A stretch of 64,000 nt of DNA from JB111 sp052093225 (GCA_052093225.1 JBQDDG010000004.1:1-64000), one strand, 5' to 3'. Counted from the stretch's first letter, positions 1 to 8,641 are shown. Numbers and translations: made by a program. The notes: a model not told the origin generated them from the letters alone.

Positions 1-7
1 TCAGGCA

Positions 8-45
8 CGAGGGCCCCGGCCGCGATCATGCGGCCGGGGCCCTCG
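8..45. terminator. Strong GC hairpin at the left edge
   Basis: Perfect inverted repeat: 16-bp arms at 8-23 and 30-45 around a 6-nt loop. There is no long T-run, which is common for actinobacterial terminators. It probably ends transcription of a gene lying left of the window, or of helR arriving from the right. The direction cannot be settled. Confidence 0.6.
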
Positions 46-90
46 TCGTCGGTCCGGCTTCCTTGCGCCTCACCGCGTCTCCACACCATC

Positions 91-161
91 GAGGCCACGG
101 GTTGTGTCACGACCCCACCGACGAGGTCAGTGGTCTCGTGACACAACCCGTGTGCTCGTCG
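91..161. repeat. 71-bp inverted-repeat element, copy 1
   Basis: Perfect 17-bp arms (96-112 and 136-152, reading CACGGGTTGTGTCACGA and its complement) enclose a 23-nt centre. A near-identical 71-bp copy lies at 2654-2724, so the two copies flank helR. By eye they differ at about six positions. The arrangement resembles a dispersed REP/MITE-like palindromic element. No gene lies in 46-264. Confidence 0.75.
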
Positions 162-264
162 GGATAGGCGGGATGAGGACCTGCACACTGCCGTCTCCCA
201 TCGCGATGCTCAGGCTCGCGTCACCCGCGCCGGCCCCGCGCCACCCGGGACAGGACCCTGCGTG

Positions 265-2523
265 TCACCCCTCGAGGACGACGAGCATGCTGGTCGACCG
301 GGTCATGGCGACGTACCGGTCCACGGCGCCCGTCACGCCCTCTCCCCAGGACCTCGGCTCCACGAGCACCACCAGGTCGAACTCGAGTCCCTTGCTCGTC
401 TCAGGCGCGAGCGAGCTGACACGCGGACGCGCGGGGAAGTCCGGCGCACCGATGACGCACGCGACGCCGTCTTCGTGCTCCGCGAGCCACTCCCCCACGA
501 TCGCGTCGAGCTCCTCGACCTTCCCGTGACGCACGGGTATCCCGGTGGCGCGCACCGACGTCGGGACGTTGGCGTCCGGCAGGACGGACCGGATCACCGG
601 CTCGGCCTCCACCATGACCTCCTCGGGGGTGCGGTAGTTGACAGACAGCGTCGCGTGCCGCACCTGCGTGAACCCGTTCCGACCGAGCCGCTCCTCCCAC
701 GCCTCTGCGAAGCCGGCGCGTGCCTGGGCCCGGTCACCGACGACAGTCACGCTCCCCGACGGCACCCGCGCGCGCACCATGCGCCACTCGGCGTCGGTGA
801 GCTCCTGGGCCTCGTCGACCACGACGTGCGCGAACGGCCCCGCCAGCTCGTCCACGGGCGGCGTCTCCCGCGTGATCCCCTCGTCGAGGGCGCCCCGCAG
901 GTCCTCGCCGCGCAGCATGACGACGGGGCTCTCGGGGTCGTCGATCGACTCGAGGATCCGGTCGACGGCGTGGTCGAGCTGCTCGCGCTCCACGTCAGCC
1001 GAGATCTCCCGCTCGCGGTCCCCCGCCGTCAGTCCGTGCCCGCCAATCCGGTGGCGGGCGGCGTCGAGCCAGGGCAGGTCCGACGTCGTCCAGGCGTAGG
1101 GGTCCGGCCGGCGCAGCGCGCGCACCTCCTCCTCGCTCAGCCACGGCGCACACCGGCGAAGGTAGGCAGGCACGTCCCACAGGTCGGCGACGACGTCGCT
1201 CGCCCCGAGTCGCGGCCAGGACCGGTCGAAGGCGCGGGCGAGCTCCTCGTTGCGCAGCAGGGCGCGACGCACGCGGACGTGCGTGATCTCGTCCTCCGCC
1301 TCCACCTGGTCGATGAGCCCTTCCACCAGCTCGTCCCAGACCTGGTCCCGGGCCTCGTTGTGCCCGAGCCCGGACTCCGGCGCGCGGAACGCAACCTCCC
1401 AGTCCGAGGCGGAGACGTGCAGGTCCTGCCACGGCGTATCGACGACGAGCGGCTCGGTCGGCGGCTCCTCGTACATGCGGACAGCCGCATCGACCACCAC
1501 GGCGACGTCCGTCGTCGACTTGAGCCGCCCGACCCAGGGATCCTCCTCCTCGACGGCGCCCGCGCCCTCGGGAACGAGGTCGCGCAGGGTGGCGGCGCGC
1601 ACGCCGTCCTCCCCGAGGTTCGGCAGGACGTCGGAGACGTGGTCGAGGTACTGGTCGTGCGGGCCGACGAGCAGCACCCCGCCGCGCCGGCGCCCGAGCC
1701 GCGGCTCGGAGTGCAGCAGGTAGGCGGTCCGGTGGAGGGCGACCACGGTCTTGCCGGTCCCCGGTCCGCCGTCGACGACGAGCGCTCCCTCCGCACCGGC
1801 ACGGATGATCGCGTCCTGGTCGGCGGCGATGGTGCCGAGCACGTCTCGCATCCGGGGTGTCCTGGCCGCGCCGAGGGTGGCGATGAACGCGGACTGCTCG
1901 TCGAGGGCGGCGTCCGGGGCGACGTCGTCGGAGAACACCTCGTCCCAGTAGTCGACCACGTGGCCGAGGCTCCAGCGGTACCTGCGTCGCGCCGCCAGCC
2001 CCTGGGGGTCGGCGAGGGTCGCGGCGAAGAACGGCTCCGCGGCCGGCGACCGCCAGTCGACGAGCAGCCGCCGCCCACGCGAGTCGGTGAGGCCAGTGCG
2101 ACCGACGTAGACAGGTTGAGCGCGGTCGGCCGGGTCCATACGCCCGAGGCAGAGGTCCGGGCCGAACCGGAAGGCCATCCGCAGCCGACCCGTGAGCCGC
2201 TGGACCTCCTGGTCGCGCTCGAGCGCCTGGGTACCTCCCCCGGCAGGGTCGCGGCGGACGCGCTCGAGCCTTCGGGTGAGCTGCTCGACGCGGGCGTCGA
2301 GCGCGGCGGAGACGGCGGCGAGGTGCCGCTCGTCCGCGGCGATACGGACCGGGGTGTCCTTGGCGGCCAGGTCGGCCGGCAGCCGGAACACGGTGGCGGA
2401 TGAGCTCGAGGAGTCACCGGAGAGCGAGGAGGCACCGGAGGTCGAGGTGGTACCAGTGGGCGACGGGGTACCAGTGGGCGAGGAGGTGCGAGCCGGGGCG
2501 GACGTACAGGACGACGCGTTCAT
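265..2523 (-). CDS. helR: HelD/HelR-type UvrD-like helicase that acts on RNA polymerase
   Basis: 752 residues, a superfamily 1 (UvrD-like) motor. Walker A GGPGTGKT is near residue 252, the Walker B-type VVVDEAQE near 565, then VGDRAQ, LSVNYRTPEE and, near the C-terminus, YVAMTRS. Before the motor the protein has a charged helical stretch (about residues 50-110) and the family signature YVGRTGL...LLVDWRSPAAEPFF, typical of HelD rather than UvrD/Rep. HelD proteins insert arms into RNA polymerase and release stalled or inhibited enzyme; the HelR subgroup displaces rifamycins. The ATG at 2523 follows GGAGG at good spacing; the frame is open further upstream, but that extension covers the promoter and repeats. 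The RAE-like palindrome 48 bp upstream makes HelR more likely than housekeeping HelD. The gene stands alone. Confidence 0.88.
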   Translation of the reverse strand: MNASSCTSAPARTSSPTGTPSPTGTTSTSGASSLSGDSSSSSATVFRLPADLAAKDTPVRIAADERHLAAVSAALDARVEQLTRRLERVRRDPAGGGTQALERDQEVQRLTGRLRMAFRFGPDLCLGRMDPADRAQPVYVGRTGLTDSRGRRLLVDWRSPAAEPFFAATLADPQGLAARRRYRWSLGHVVDYWDEVFSDDVAPDAALDEQSAFIATLGAARTPRMRDVLGTIAADQDAIIRAGAEGALVVDGGPGTGKTVVALHRTAYLLHSEPRLGRRRGGVLLVGPHDQYLDHVSDVLPNLGEDGVRAATLRDLVPEGAGAVEEEDPWVGRLKSTTDVAVVVDAAVRMYEEPPTEPLVVDTPWQDLHVSASDWEVAFRAPESGLGHNEARDQVWDELVEGLIDQVEAEDEITHVRVRRALLRNEELARAFDRSWPRLGASDVVADLWDVPAYLRRCAPWLSEEEVRALRRPDPYAWTTSDLPWLDAARHRIGGHGLTAGDREREISADVEREQLDHAVDRILESIDDPESPVVMLRGEDLRGALDEGITRETPPVDELAGPFAHVVVDEAQELTDAEWRMVRARVPSGSVTVVGDRAQARAGFAEAWEERLGRNGFTQVRHATLSVNYRTPEEVMVEAEPVIRSVLPDANVPTSVRATGIPVRHGKVEELDAIVGEWLAEHEDGVACVIGAPDFPARPRVSSLAPETSKGLEFDLVVLVEPRSWGEGVTGAVDRYVAMTRSTSMLVVLEG

Positions 2524-2571
2524 GCGGATTCCTCCGTGAGGTCGAGGACGGCCCGCGATAGTGCCGCACGA

Positions 2572-2595
2572 GGGGGCTCTTGCGGCAAGTCCCCC
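2572..2595 (-). promoter_or_regulatory. Rifamycin-associated element (RAE)-like palindrome upstream of helR
   Basis: Five G and five C (2572-2576, 2591-2595) bracket the core CTTGCGGCAAG (2579-2589), an inverted repeat around a single central G. From memory, the published RAE upstream of rifamycin-inactivation genes and helR in actinomycetes has the same core with flanking G and C tracts. Here extra bases (CT and T) separate tracts and core. The site ends 48 bp before the helR ATG, where a promoter-linked element would sit. Confidence 0.72.
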
Positions 2596-2653
2596 GTCGC
2601 TCCGTAGGATGGAGGCAACGCACAAGGGGGCGCGCTCGAGCTGCCGCCCCGTC

Positions 2654-2724
2654 GAGGCCACGGGTTGTGTCACGACCACACCGACAAGGTCAGTTGTCTC
2701 GTGACAGAAACCGTGTCCTCGTCG
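2654..2724. repeat. 71-bp inverted-repeat element, copy 2
   Basis: Second copy of the element at 91-161. Arms are at 2659-2675 and 2699-2715; the right arm has two changes, so this hairpin is imperfect. It lies 58 bp beyond the RAE-like site, in the upstream region of helR. Confidence 0.75.
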
Positions 2725-2749
2725 AGGTGAGCGGAACGAGGCGGAGCCC

Positions 2750-2819
2750 GGCGCACGGCGCACGGCGCACGGAGCACGACGCACGGTGCCCGGGGTCCGG
2801 GGTCCGGTGCGCGGTGCCC
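2750..2819. repeat. Heptanucleotide tandem repeat, about ten copies
   Basis: Starting at 2750 the sequence reads in 7-bp steps GGCGCAC, GGCGCAC, GGCGCAC, GGAGCAC, GACGCAC, GGTGCCC, GGGGTCC, GGGGTCC, GGTGCGC, GGTGCCC. Each unit ends in C and nearly all begin GG. It is a degenerate microsatellite between helR and the acyltransferase, with no coding sense. Confidence 0.75.
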
Positions 2820-2865
2820 GGCGACAGGGGCCACAGGGAACGCGCCCGGCGCCACGCACGACAAA

Positions 2866-2894
2866 GGGGCCGCAGGCTGTGTGCCTGCGACCCC
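2866..2894 (-). terminator. Terminator hairpin reading leftwards
   Basis: 12-bp arms (2866-2877 and 2883-2894, one mismatch) with a 5-nt loop. On the minus strand the stem is followed by TTTGTC. It may end the acyltransferase transcript (stop at 3178) or a small RNA from 2895-3177. Confidence 0.6.
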
Positions 2895-2895
2895 T

Positions 2896-3015
2896 GATGA
2901 GTCGTTCATCGCCCCGACGGGCCCCCCTGCGACCCGTCCGAGCTTCGAGAAACTCGAAGTCCCGTGGCGCATCCCGGCTGTCCCCCCGGATCGTCCGGGA
3001 CGCGCCACGGTGTAC
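2896..3015 (+). ncRNA. Candidate 6C-like small RNA with two C-rich loops
   Basis: Four nested hairpins follow each other. The first is 5 bp at 2896-2910. The second has a GACGGG/CCCGTC stem (2916-2921/2933-2938) whose loop carries six Cs (2922-2927). The third is a perfect 7-bp hairpin at 2943-2959. The fourth is a 16-bp stem with one mismatch (2962-2977/2995-3010) whose loop again carries six Cs (2982-2987). Two stem-loops each with at least six Cs in the loop define the actinobacterial 6C RNA. After the last stem the + strand reads TGTACTTCT, a weak U-rich tail. No clear promoter is visible. On the minus strand the loops would be G6 and a better terminator follows at 2866-2894, so strand and identity are uncertain. 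Confidence 0.42.
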
Positions 3016-3177
3016 TTCTACGGACGCCCCCGCGCCCAACACCCATGTTGCCAACCGGGGAGCGGCGGGTTCACCGTCACGAGGGTGAACTTGGCGCGGA
3101 ACTTCTCCGACCAGAGGATGAGGCACCTCTCCCCACCGTCACCCCGCACGCATGCGCCAAAAATGTGCTAGTGCCCC

Positions 3178-5142
3178 TCACGGGCAGGTGGCAAGGGCCT
3201 CGTCGACGACCTGGGCGTACCGTGCCGCGCCCTCACCGACCGGGTGGATGTGGTCCTCGGCGAGGAGCGTCGGGTCCGCGGACGCCACGGCGTGCCAGTC
3301 CGCGACCACGACGTTCTCGTGCCGCTCGGCCCCGGCCCGGATCGCCTCGTTCGCGCCCCCGATCCACGTGGCGCTCCCCGGCCCGTACCCGGTGACGAGC
3401 ACGACGCATCGGCCCCCGGCCACCTCGGCGAGCGCATCGACCTGGCCGTCCGAGATGTCGCTGTTGGTCGCCCCCGCCACCACGACGTGCCCACGCAGCG
3501 ACCCGTCCGCCGCCATCTGCTCGGCGATCCCGAGCACGGCGACGAACGAGCGCGAGACCTCGGCGTCGACGGTCACGCCCGGGAAACGTTCACCGAGCGA
3601 CGGGCCGGACGCCAGGGTCACCGAGTCCCCGACGACGCTGAGGTCCGCGCCGTCGACGCTGCTCGGCGCCGGGTCGTCGGGCGCCCCGGACGGCGCCCCG
3701 CTCGTGCCGTCCCCGGCACCCCCGCTCGGGCTCTCGTCCGGGCCCTCCCCGGCGCTCCCGCTCGGGCTCTCGCCCGGCCCCTCGCCGCCCTCGCCCGGCC
3801 CCTCGTCCGCGCCGCCACCGGGACTCTCGCCAGCGTCCTCGCCGCCGTCGCCGGGCGCCGGGTAGGTGTGCACGCCTCCCTCGCCCGGCCCCTGGGCGAA
3901 CAGCTCCTCGACCTCGGTGCGCGCTGGGGCGCGCTCCACCGCCAGGGCGGTCCCGGCGAGGACGACGGACGTCGCGACCACCACCGGGGCGCCGACGGCG
4001 ATCGACCGCCTCCGCAGGAGGGTCATCACTCCCCGCAGCCCGTGCCGGCGCACGGGCGTCTCGACCCAGCGGAAGCTCGCCTCGGCGGCGAGGAGGGTCG
4101 CAGCGAGGACGCCGACGGCGATCAGCCGGCGGTCGGCGTAGGGCCAGCGCGCGTCGGCGAGGACGAGGAGCGGCCAGTGCCAGAGATAGATCGAGTAGGA
4201 CCGCTCCCCCGCCCAGACGATCGGCCGCAGCTCGAGGACGCCCGCGAGCACCCGGCCCGGGGCGTGCGCGAGCACCGCCGGCGTCAACGCCTGGACCACC
4301 GCGACCGTGAGGACGGAGGCGCCGAGCAGGAGCCACGGCGTCGCCCAGGCCGCGCTCGCATCCCCGAGCACGGCGAGCGGCACGAGTCCGACGACGGCCG
4401 CCCACGCGAGCCCGCCGCGCAACACCCCCTGCACGGGCCCCACGCGCCCGGGCCCCCGCACACCGGGATCGGACGGGTACCAGAGCCCGCCGCTCCGCCG
4501 CGGCCGCGCCGGCAGCAGCGCGAGCGCGAGCGCCGCACCGACCATCAGGCCGTAGAGGTGGGTGTCGGTGCCCAGGTAGGCGCGCGAGCCGCCGAGCAGC
4601 GCGGCGAGAGCCACCGAACCGGCACCGAGCGCCAGCGCGAGCCATGGCCGGACGGTGCGCGGGGCGAGCCAGATCAGGAGCAGGACCGGCGGCCACAGCA
4701 GGTAGAACTGCTGCTCGACGCCGAGCGACCACGCGTGGGTGAGCAGCGACGGCGTCTGCTGGTCGAAGTAGCTCTGGCCGTCGGCGACCTGGAACCAGTT
4801 CGCGGTGAACGTCAGCGTCCCGAGCAGCTGCCGGCCGATGCGGACAAGGACGTCACCGCCGACCCACGCGGCCATCGCCGTGACGACGAGGGCGCACGTG
4901 ACGACGGCGGGCGCGAGCCTGCGCAGGCGCCGCACGATGAACGCCGCGACGTCGACGGACCCGGTGCGGGTGATCTCGCGCGCGAGCAGCGTGGTGATGA
5001 GGAACCCGGAGACGACGAAGAAGACGTCGACGCCGATGTTTCCCCCGGGCGCCCACGCCGGCCACAGGTGGTAGACGAGGACGAGCGCGCAGCCGACGGC
5101 GCGCAGGCCGTCCAGGCCCCGGACCCGGTTCTCGCCTGACAT
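3178..5142 (-). CDS. Membrane O-acyltransferase with C-terminal SGNH domain (OatA-like)
   Basis: 654 residues. The N-terminal ~390 residues form a multi-pass acyltransferase-3 domain starting RGLDGLRAVGCALVLVYH, with the VDVFFVVSGFLIT motif of the family. Residues ~415-495 are an extracytoplasmic low-complexity linker of Gly, Glu, Pro, Ser and Asp. The last ~155 residues are an SGNH hydrolase-type domain with Ser in VVGDSVTLAS (~505) and the Asp/His pair DHIHP (~630). This layout matches peptidoglycan or polysaccharide O-acetyltransferases, which pass an acetyl group across the membrane and onto sugar outside. The ATG at 5142 follows GGGAGG. The acceptor cannot be read from sequence. Confidence 0.85.
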   Translation of the reverse strand: MSGENRVRGLDGLRAVGCALVLVYHLWPAWAPGGNIGVDVFFVVSGFLITTLLAREITRTGSVDVAAFIVRRLRRLAPAVVTCALVVTAMAAWVGGDVLVRIGRQLLGTLTFTANWFQVADGQSYFDQQTPSLLTHAWSLGVEQQFYLLWPPVLLLIWLAPRTVRPWLALALGAGSVALAALLGGSRAYLGTDTHLYGLMVGAALALALLPARPRRSGGLWYPSDPGVRGPGRVGPVQGVLRGGLAWAAVVGLVPLAVLGDASAAWATPWLLLGASVLTVAVVQALTPAVLAHAPGRVLAGVLELRPIVWAGERSYSIYLWHWPLLVLADARWPYADRRLIAVGVLAATLLAAEASFRWVETPVRRHGLRGVMTLLRRRSIAVGAPVVVATSVVLAGTALAVERAPARTEVEELFAQGPGEGGVHTYPAPGDGGEDAGESPGGGADEGPGEGGEGPGESPSGSAGEGPDESPSGGAGDGTSGAPSGAPDDPAPSSVDGADLSVVGDSVTLASGPSLGERFPGVTVDAEVSRSFVAVLGIAEQMAADGSLRGHVVVAGATNSDISDGQVDALAEVAGGRCVVLVTGYGPGSATWIGGANEAIRAGAERHENVVVADWHAVASADPTLLAEDHIHPVGEGAARYAQVVDEALATCP

Positions 5143-5266
5143 ACGACCTCCCCTGCACGGCTGCGCCGCCCACCTCGGACGGCGCACCCATGGTGCTACC
5201 GGGCGCGGTCGAATCGGTGGAGGTCGGTCGGAGACACCTGCCCGCCGCCCCGGGCTCCAGGGGTGC

Positions 5267-5292
5267 GCCGGCCGGGACGGTACCCGGCCGGC
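5267..5292 (-). terminator. Terminator after asd
   Basis: Perfect 10-bp GC stem (5267-5276/5283-5292) with a 6-nt loop, 35 bp past the asd stop. Confidence 0.6.
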
Positions 5293-5327
5293 TGATCGAG
5301 GCGCCCCTGTCGCGCCTCAGCGGCCTC

Positions 5328-6374
5328 TCAGCCGCGCAGCTCGGCGGCGACCAGCTCGGCCACCTGCACGGCGTTGAGGGCGGCGCCCTTGCGCAGGTTG
5401 TCCCCCACGACGAACATCGCGATGCCGTGGCCGTCAGGGGCGGCGCCGTCGGCGCGGACGCGGCCCACCAGGGTCTCGTCGCGGCCGGTGCCCTTGAGCG
5501 GCGTCGGTACGTCCTCGAGCGCCACGCCGGGGGCCGCGCCGAGGACCTCGAGGGCGCGCGCCGGCAAGAGCTCGCGCTCGAACTCGGCGTTCACGGCCAT
5601 CCCGTGGCCCGAGAACGTCGGCACGCGGACGCACGTGCCCGCCACGCGCAGGTCCGGGAGCCCGAGGATCTTGCGGGACTCGTTGCGCAGCTTCTGCTCC
5701 TCGTCGGTCTCGGCGGAGCCGTCGTCGACGATGCTGCCGGCGAGCGCGACCACGTTGAACGCGATCGGCTCGGTGTAGACCTCGGGGGAGGGCAGGGTGA
5801 CGGCCGCGCCGTCGAGGGCGAGCCCCTCGATCTCCTGCTCCATGCCGGCGCGCAGTTGCCCGGCGAGCTCGCGGACGCCGGCGACGCCGGACCCCGAGAC
5901 GGCCTGGTAGCTGGTCACCGTCAGCCGGGTGAGGCCGGCCTCGGCGTGCAGGGCGCTGAGGGCCGGCATCGCGGCCATCGTCGTGCAGTTCGGGTTGGCG
6001 ATGATGCCCTTGGGCCGCTGCGCGACCGCCTGCGGATTGACCTCGGAGACGACGAGCGGCACCTCGGGGTCCTTGCGGAACGCGGAGGAGTTGTCGATGA
6101 CGATGGCACCGGCCTCGGCGAACCTCGGCGCCCACTCGCGCGAGGTCCCGCCACCGGCGGAGAACATGGCGATGTCGATACCGGCGAGCTCGGCGGTCTC
6201 GATGTCCTCGACGACGATCTCCTCGCCGCGGAACGTCAGCGAGGTGCCGGCGGAGCGGGCGGTCGCGATGAACCGCACGTTGTCCGCGGGGAACTCCCGC
6301 TGCTCGAGGAGGGCGCGCATCACGCGTCCCACCTGCCCGGTCGCGCCCACCAGGGCGATGCTGAGGTCACTCAT
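5328..6374 (-). CDS. asd: Aspartate-semialdehyde dehydrogenase
   Basis: 348 residues, full family length. It reduces 4-aspartyl phosphate to aspartate semialdehyde with NADPH, the branch step to lysine, diaminopimelate, threonine and methionine. Visible are the Rossmann loop GATGQVG, the catalytic cysteine in NPNCTT, and the active-site histidine in SGHGMAVN. Its ATG overlaps the lysC stop by 4 bp (ATGA), so it is translationally coupled to lysC, the classic actinobacterial lysC-asd operon. Confidence 0.97.
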   Translation of the reverse strand: MSDLSIALVGATGQVGRVMRALLEQREFPADNVRFIATARSAGTSLTFRGEEIVVEDIETAELAGIDIAMFSAGGGTSREWAPRFAEAGAIVIDNSSAFRKDPEVPLVVSEVNPQAVAQRPKGIIANPNCTTMAAMPALSALHAEAGLTRLTVTSYQAVSGSGVAGVRELAGQLRAGMEQEIEGLALDGAAVTLPSPEVYTEPIAFNVVALAGSIVDDGSAETDEEQKLRNESRKILGLPDLRVAGTCVRVPTFSGHGMAVNAEFERELLPARALEVLGAAPGVALEDVPTPLKGTGRDETLVGRVRADGAAPDGHGIAMFVVGDNLRKGAALNAVQVAELVAAELRG

Positions 6375-6892
6375 CGTCCGCTCCCTCCGTACACGACCGC
6401 CTCGGTGTCCTCGGCGTCCAGCTCGAACGCGGTGTGGACGGCCCGCACCGCGGCCTCGAGGTCCTCCTGGCGCGTGACGACGGAGATGCGGATCTCCGAC
6501 GTCGAGATCATCTCGATGTTGATGCCCGCCTCGTACAGGGCGTCGAAGAGCTTGGCGGAGACGCCCGGGTTCGAGCGCATGCCGGCGCCGACGAGCGAGA
6601 GCAGGCCGACCTCCTCGTCCGCGCGGAGCTCCCCGTAGCCGATCTCCTCGCGTGCGGCCTCGAGGGCGCGGCGCGTGGCGGCCACCTCGGACGTGGCGAG
6701 CGTGAAGGAGATGTCGGTCGTCCCCGTCGCCTTGGCGGAGACGTTCTGGACGATCATGTCGATGTTGGCGTCCGCCGCGGCGACCACGCGGAACAGTCGT
6801 GCCGCGGACCCGGGGACGTCCGGGACGTCGACGACCGTGATCTTGCTCTGGCTCTGGTCGTGGGCGATGCCGGAGATGATCGGCTCTTCCAT
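6371..6892 (-). other. Likely internal start giving the LysC beta subunit
   Basis: Inside lysC an ATG at 6892 is preceded by GAGGGAG five bases upstream and begins MEEPIISGIAHD, just before the ACT domains. In Corynebacterium and Bacillus the small beta subunit starts at the equivalent place. It would be 173 residues. Confidence 0.65.
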
Positions 6893-7642
6893 GTCGGCTC
6901 CCTCGTAGACGGGGCCGGAGGAGACCATGGTCCCCTCCAGGCTGGAGAAGGACGAGCGCACGTGGAGCGGCACGTCGTAGCGGCGGGCGAACTCGACGGC
7001 CCGCAGGTGGAGGATCTTCGCGCCGTGGGAGGCGAGCTCGAGGGTCTCCTCGAAGGAGATCCGGTCGATCTTGCGGGCCTTCGGCACGATGCGGGGATCG
7101 GCGGTGAACAGGCCGTCGACGTCGGAGAAGATCTCGCAGACGTCCGCGTCGAGCGCGGCGGCGAGGGCGACGGCGGTCGTGTCGGAGCCCCCGCGGCCGA
7201 GCGTGGTGACGTCGTTGTCCTCGTTGACGCCCTGGAACCCGGCGACGATCGCCACCTGGTCGTTCTCGAGGGTCTTGAGGATCCGCTCGGGGGCCATCTT
7301 GAGGATGGACGCGCGCCCGTAGTTGATGTCCGTGACAAGGCCGGCCTGCTGGCCCGTGTAGGAGCGGGCGCGGACCCCCTCGGCCGTCAGGGCCATCGCG
7401 AGCAGGGACATCGAGATGCGCTCGCCCGCCGTGAGCAGGATGTCGAGCTCGCGCTTGGGCGGCTCGGCGTTCACCTGGCCCGCGAGGTCGAGGAGGTCGT
7501 CGGTCGTGTCACCCATGGCGGAGACGACGACCACGACGTCGTGCCCCGCGTTCTTCGTGGCTGCGACCCGGCGCGCGACCCGCTTGAGCGCCTCCGAGTC
7601 GTTGACCGAGGACCCGCCGAACTTCTGCACGACACGTGCCAC
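6371..7642 (-). CDS. lysC: Aspartate kinase
   Basis: 423 residues. It phosphorylates aspartate, the first committed step of the aspartate pathway. The N-terminus VQKFGGSSV is the kinase signature; the C-terminal third carries two ACT domains for feedback control by lysine/threonine. The GTG start at 7642 has AGGAGG about ten bases upstream. The ACT part has its own plausible start at 6892. First gene of lysC-asd; the 213 bp between it and the upstream TSUP gene leave room for its own promoter. Confidence 0.97.
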   Translation of the reverse strand: MARVVQKFGGSSVNDSEALKRVARRVAATKNAGHDVVVVVSAMGDTTDDLLDLAGQVNAEPPKRELDILLTAGERISMSLLAMALTAEGVRARSYTGQQAGLVTDINYGRASILKMAPERILKTLENDQVAIVAGFQGVNEDNDVTTLGRGGSDTTAVALAAALDADVCEIFSDVDGLFTADPRIVPKARKIDRISFEETLELASHGAKILHLRAVEFARRYDVPLHVRSSFSSLEGTMVSSGPVYEGADMEEPIISGIAHDQSQSKITVVDVPDVPGSAARLFRVVAAADANIDMIVQNVSAKATGTTDISFTLATSEVAATRRALEAAREEIGYGELRADEEVGLLSLVGAGMRSNPGVSAKLFDALYEAGINIEMISTSEIRISVVTRQEDLEAAVRAVHTAFELDAEDTEAVVYGGSGR

Positions 7643-7855
7643 CTGCGGTGCCTCCTACTCGTCGATGTGGCGAGGACGGTCAGGCGCCGCCGACGCCGTC
7701 GTGCCGACAAGGATAGGTGGCTGCCCGGAAGCTGGACACCGGGTCCCGGTCCGCGGACGTGAGTGTCGAGTCACGCCCCGGAGGCGAGCCACTTCCTCGC
7801 GCAGGCCCCACATCGACGCCGGGCCACGCCTCACGCCCCGGCGTCGCGCCGGGCC

Positions 7856-8641
7856 TCACCACCAGCCGAGCTCGCCGCCCATCTGCCGCGCGAGGGTGAG
7901 GACGAGGAGGGAGACGACGGCGACGAACACGACGCGCACGAACCCGGAGCCCCGCGCGACGGCCATGCGGGCACCGATGTAGCCCCCGGTGAGGTTGCCG
8001 ATCCCGACGGCGAGGCCCGCCGCCCACACGACGTGACCGGCCGGCACGAAGAACGCGAGCGCCCCGGCGTTGGTGGCGAGGTTGACGATCTTCGCGATCC
8101 CCGAGGCCTGGAGGAAGGCGTAGCCGAGCAGGCCGACGAGGCTGATGACGAGGAAGGACCCGGTGCCCGGGCCGAGGACGCCGTCGTAGAGCCCGATGAC
8201 GGCGCCGATCGCGCAGGCGGCCGCGACGTGCGGGGCGCCGGTCAGCCGCAGCGCGTTCGCGCGACCCACCGACGGGCGCGCCACCGTGTAGGCGAGGACG
8301 GCCACGCAGGCCAGGAGGATGATCGGGGTGAACGCGCGCTCCGGGATCGAGGACGCGACCGCCGCCCCGCCCACGGCCGCCACGAGCGCCGCGCCCGCCA
8401 TCGGCAGGGCGGTGCGCAGGTCGACGTGGACCCGCCGGTAGTAGGTGATCGAGCTGACGGTGGTGCCCATGATCGAGCCCACCTTGTTGGTCGCGACGGC
8501 GGCCAGCGGGCTCATGCCGGGCACCAGCAGGAGCGCCGGCAGCTGGACGAGCCCTCCCCCGCCGACGACGGCGTCCACCCAGCCGGCCACGAGGCCGGCG
8601 ACGACGAGGAGGGCGAGGACCGTGAGGTCGAGCTCGGGCAC
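7856..8641 (-). CDS. TSUP-family (TauE/SafE) membrane exporter
   Basis: 261 residues, largely hydrophobic, about eight membrane segments. The N-terminal GWVDAVVGGGGLVQLP and mid-protein GLYDGVLGPGTGSF are the two half-repeat motifs of the sulfite exporter TauE/SafE family, which moves sulfur-containing or carboxylate anions. The GTG start lies 15 bp after the recR stop, so it probably sits at the end of a dnaX-recR-TSUP transcript. Substrate unknown. Between it and lysC (7643-7855) I see only a possible lysC promoter. Confidence 0.85.
   Translation of the reverse strand: MPELDLTVLALLVVAGLVAGWVDAVVGGGGLVQLPALLLVPGMSPLAAVATNKVGSIMGTTVSSITYYRRVHVDLRTALPMAGAALVAAVGGAAVASSIPERAFTPIILLACVAVLAYTVARPSVGRANALRLTGAPHVAAACAIGAVIGLYDGVLGPGTGSFLVISLVGLLGYAFLQASGIAKIVNLATNAGALAFFVPAGHVVWAAGLAVGIGNLTGGYIGARMAVARGSGFVRVVFVAVVSLLVLTLARQMGGELGWW

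Noticed and set aside
262..2403. Long plus-strand open frame opposite helR
   Set aside because: Rich in Arg, Gly and Val without any domain; it is the antisense shadow of helR.
2524..3126. In-frame upstream extension of helR to an ATG at 3126
   Set aside because: It would cover the RAE-like site, the repeats and the candidate RNA, and has no HelD-like sequence; the ATG at 2523 has a proper ribosome binding site.
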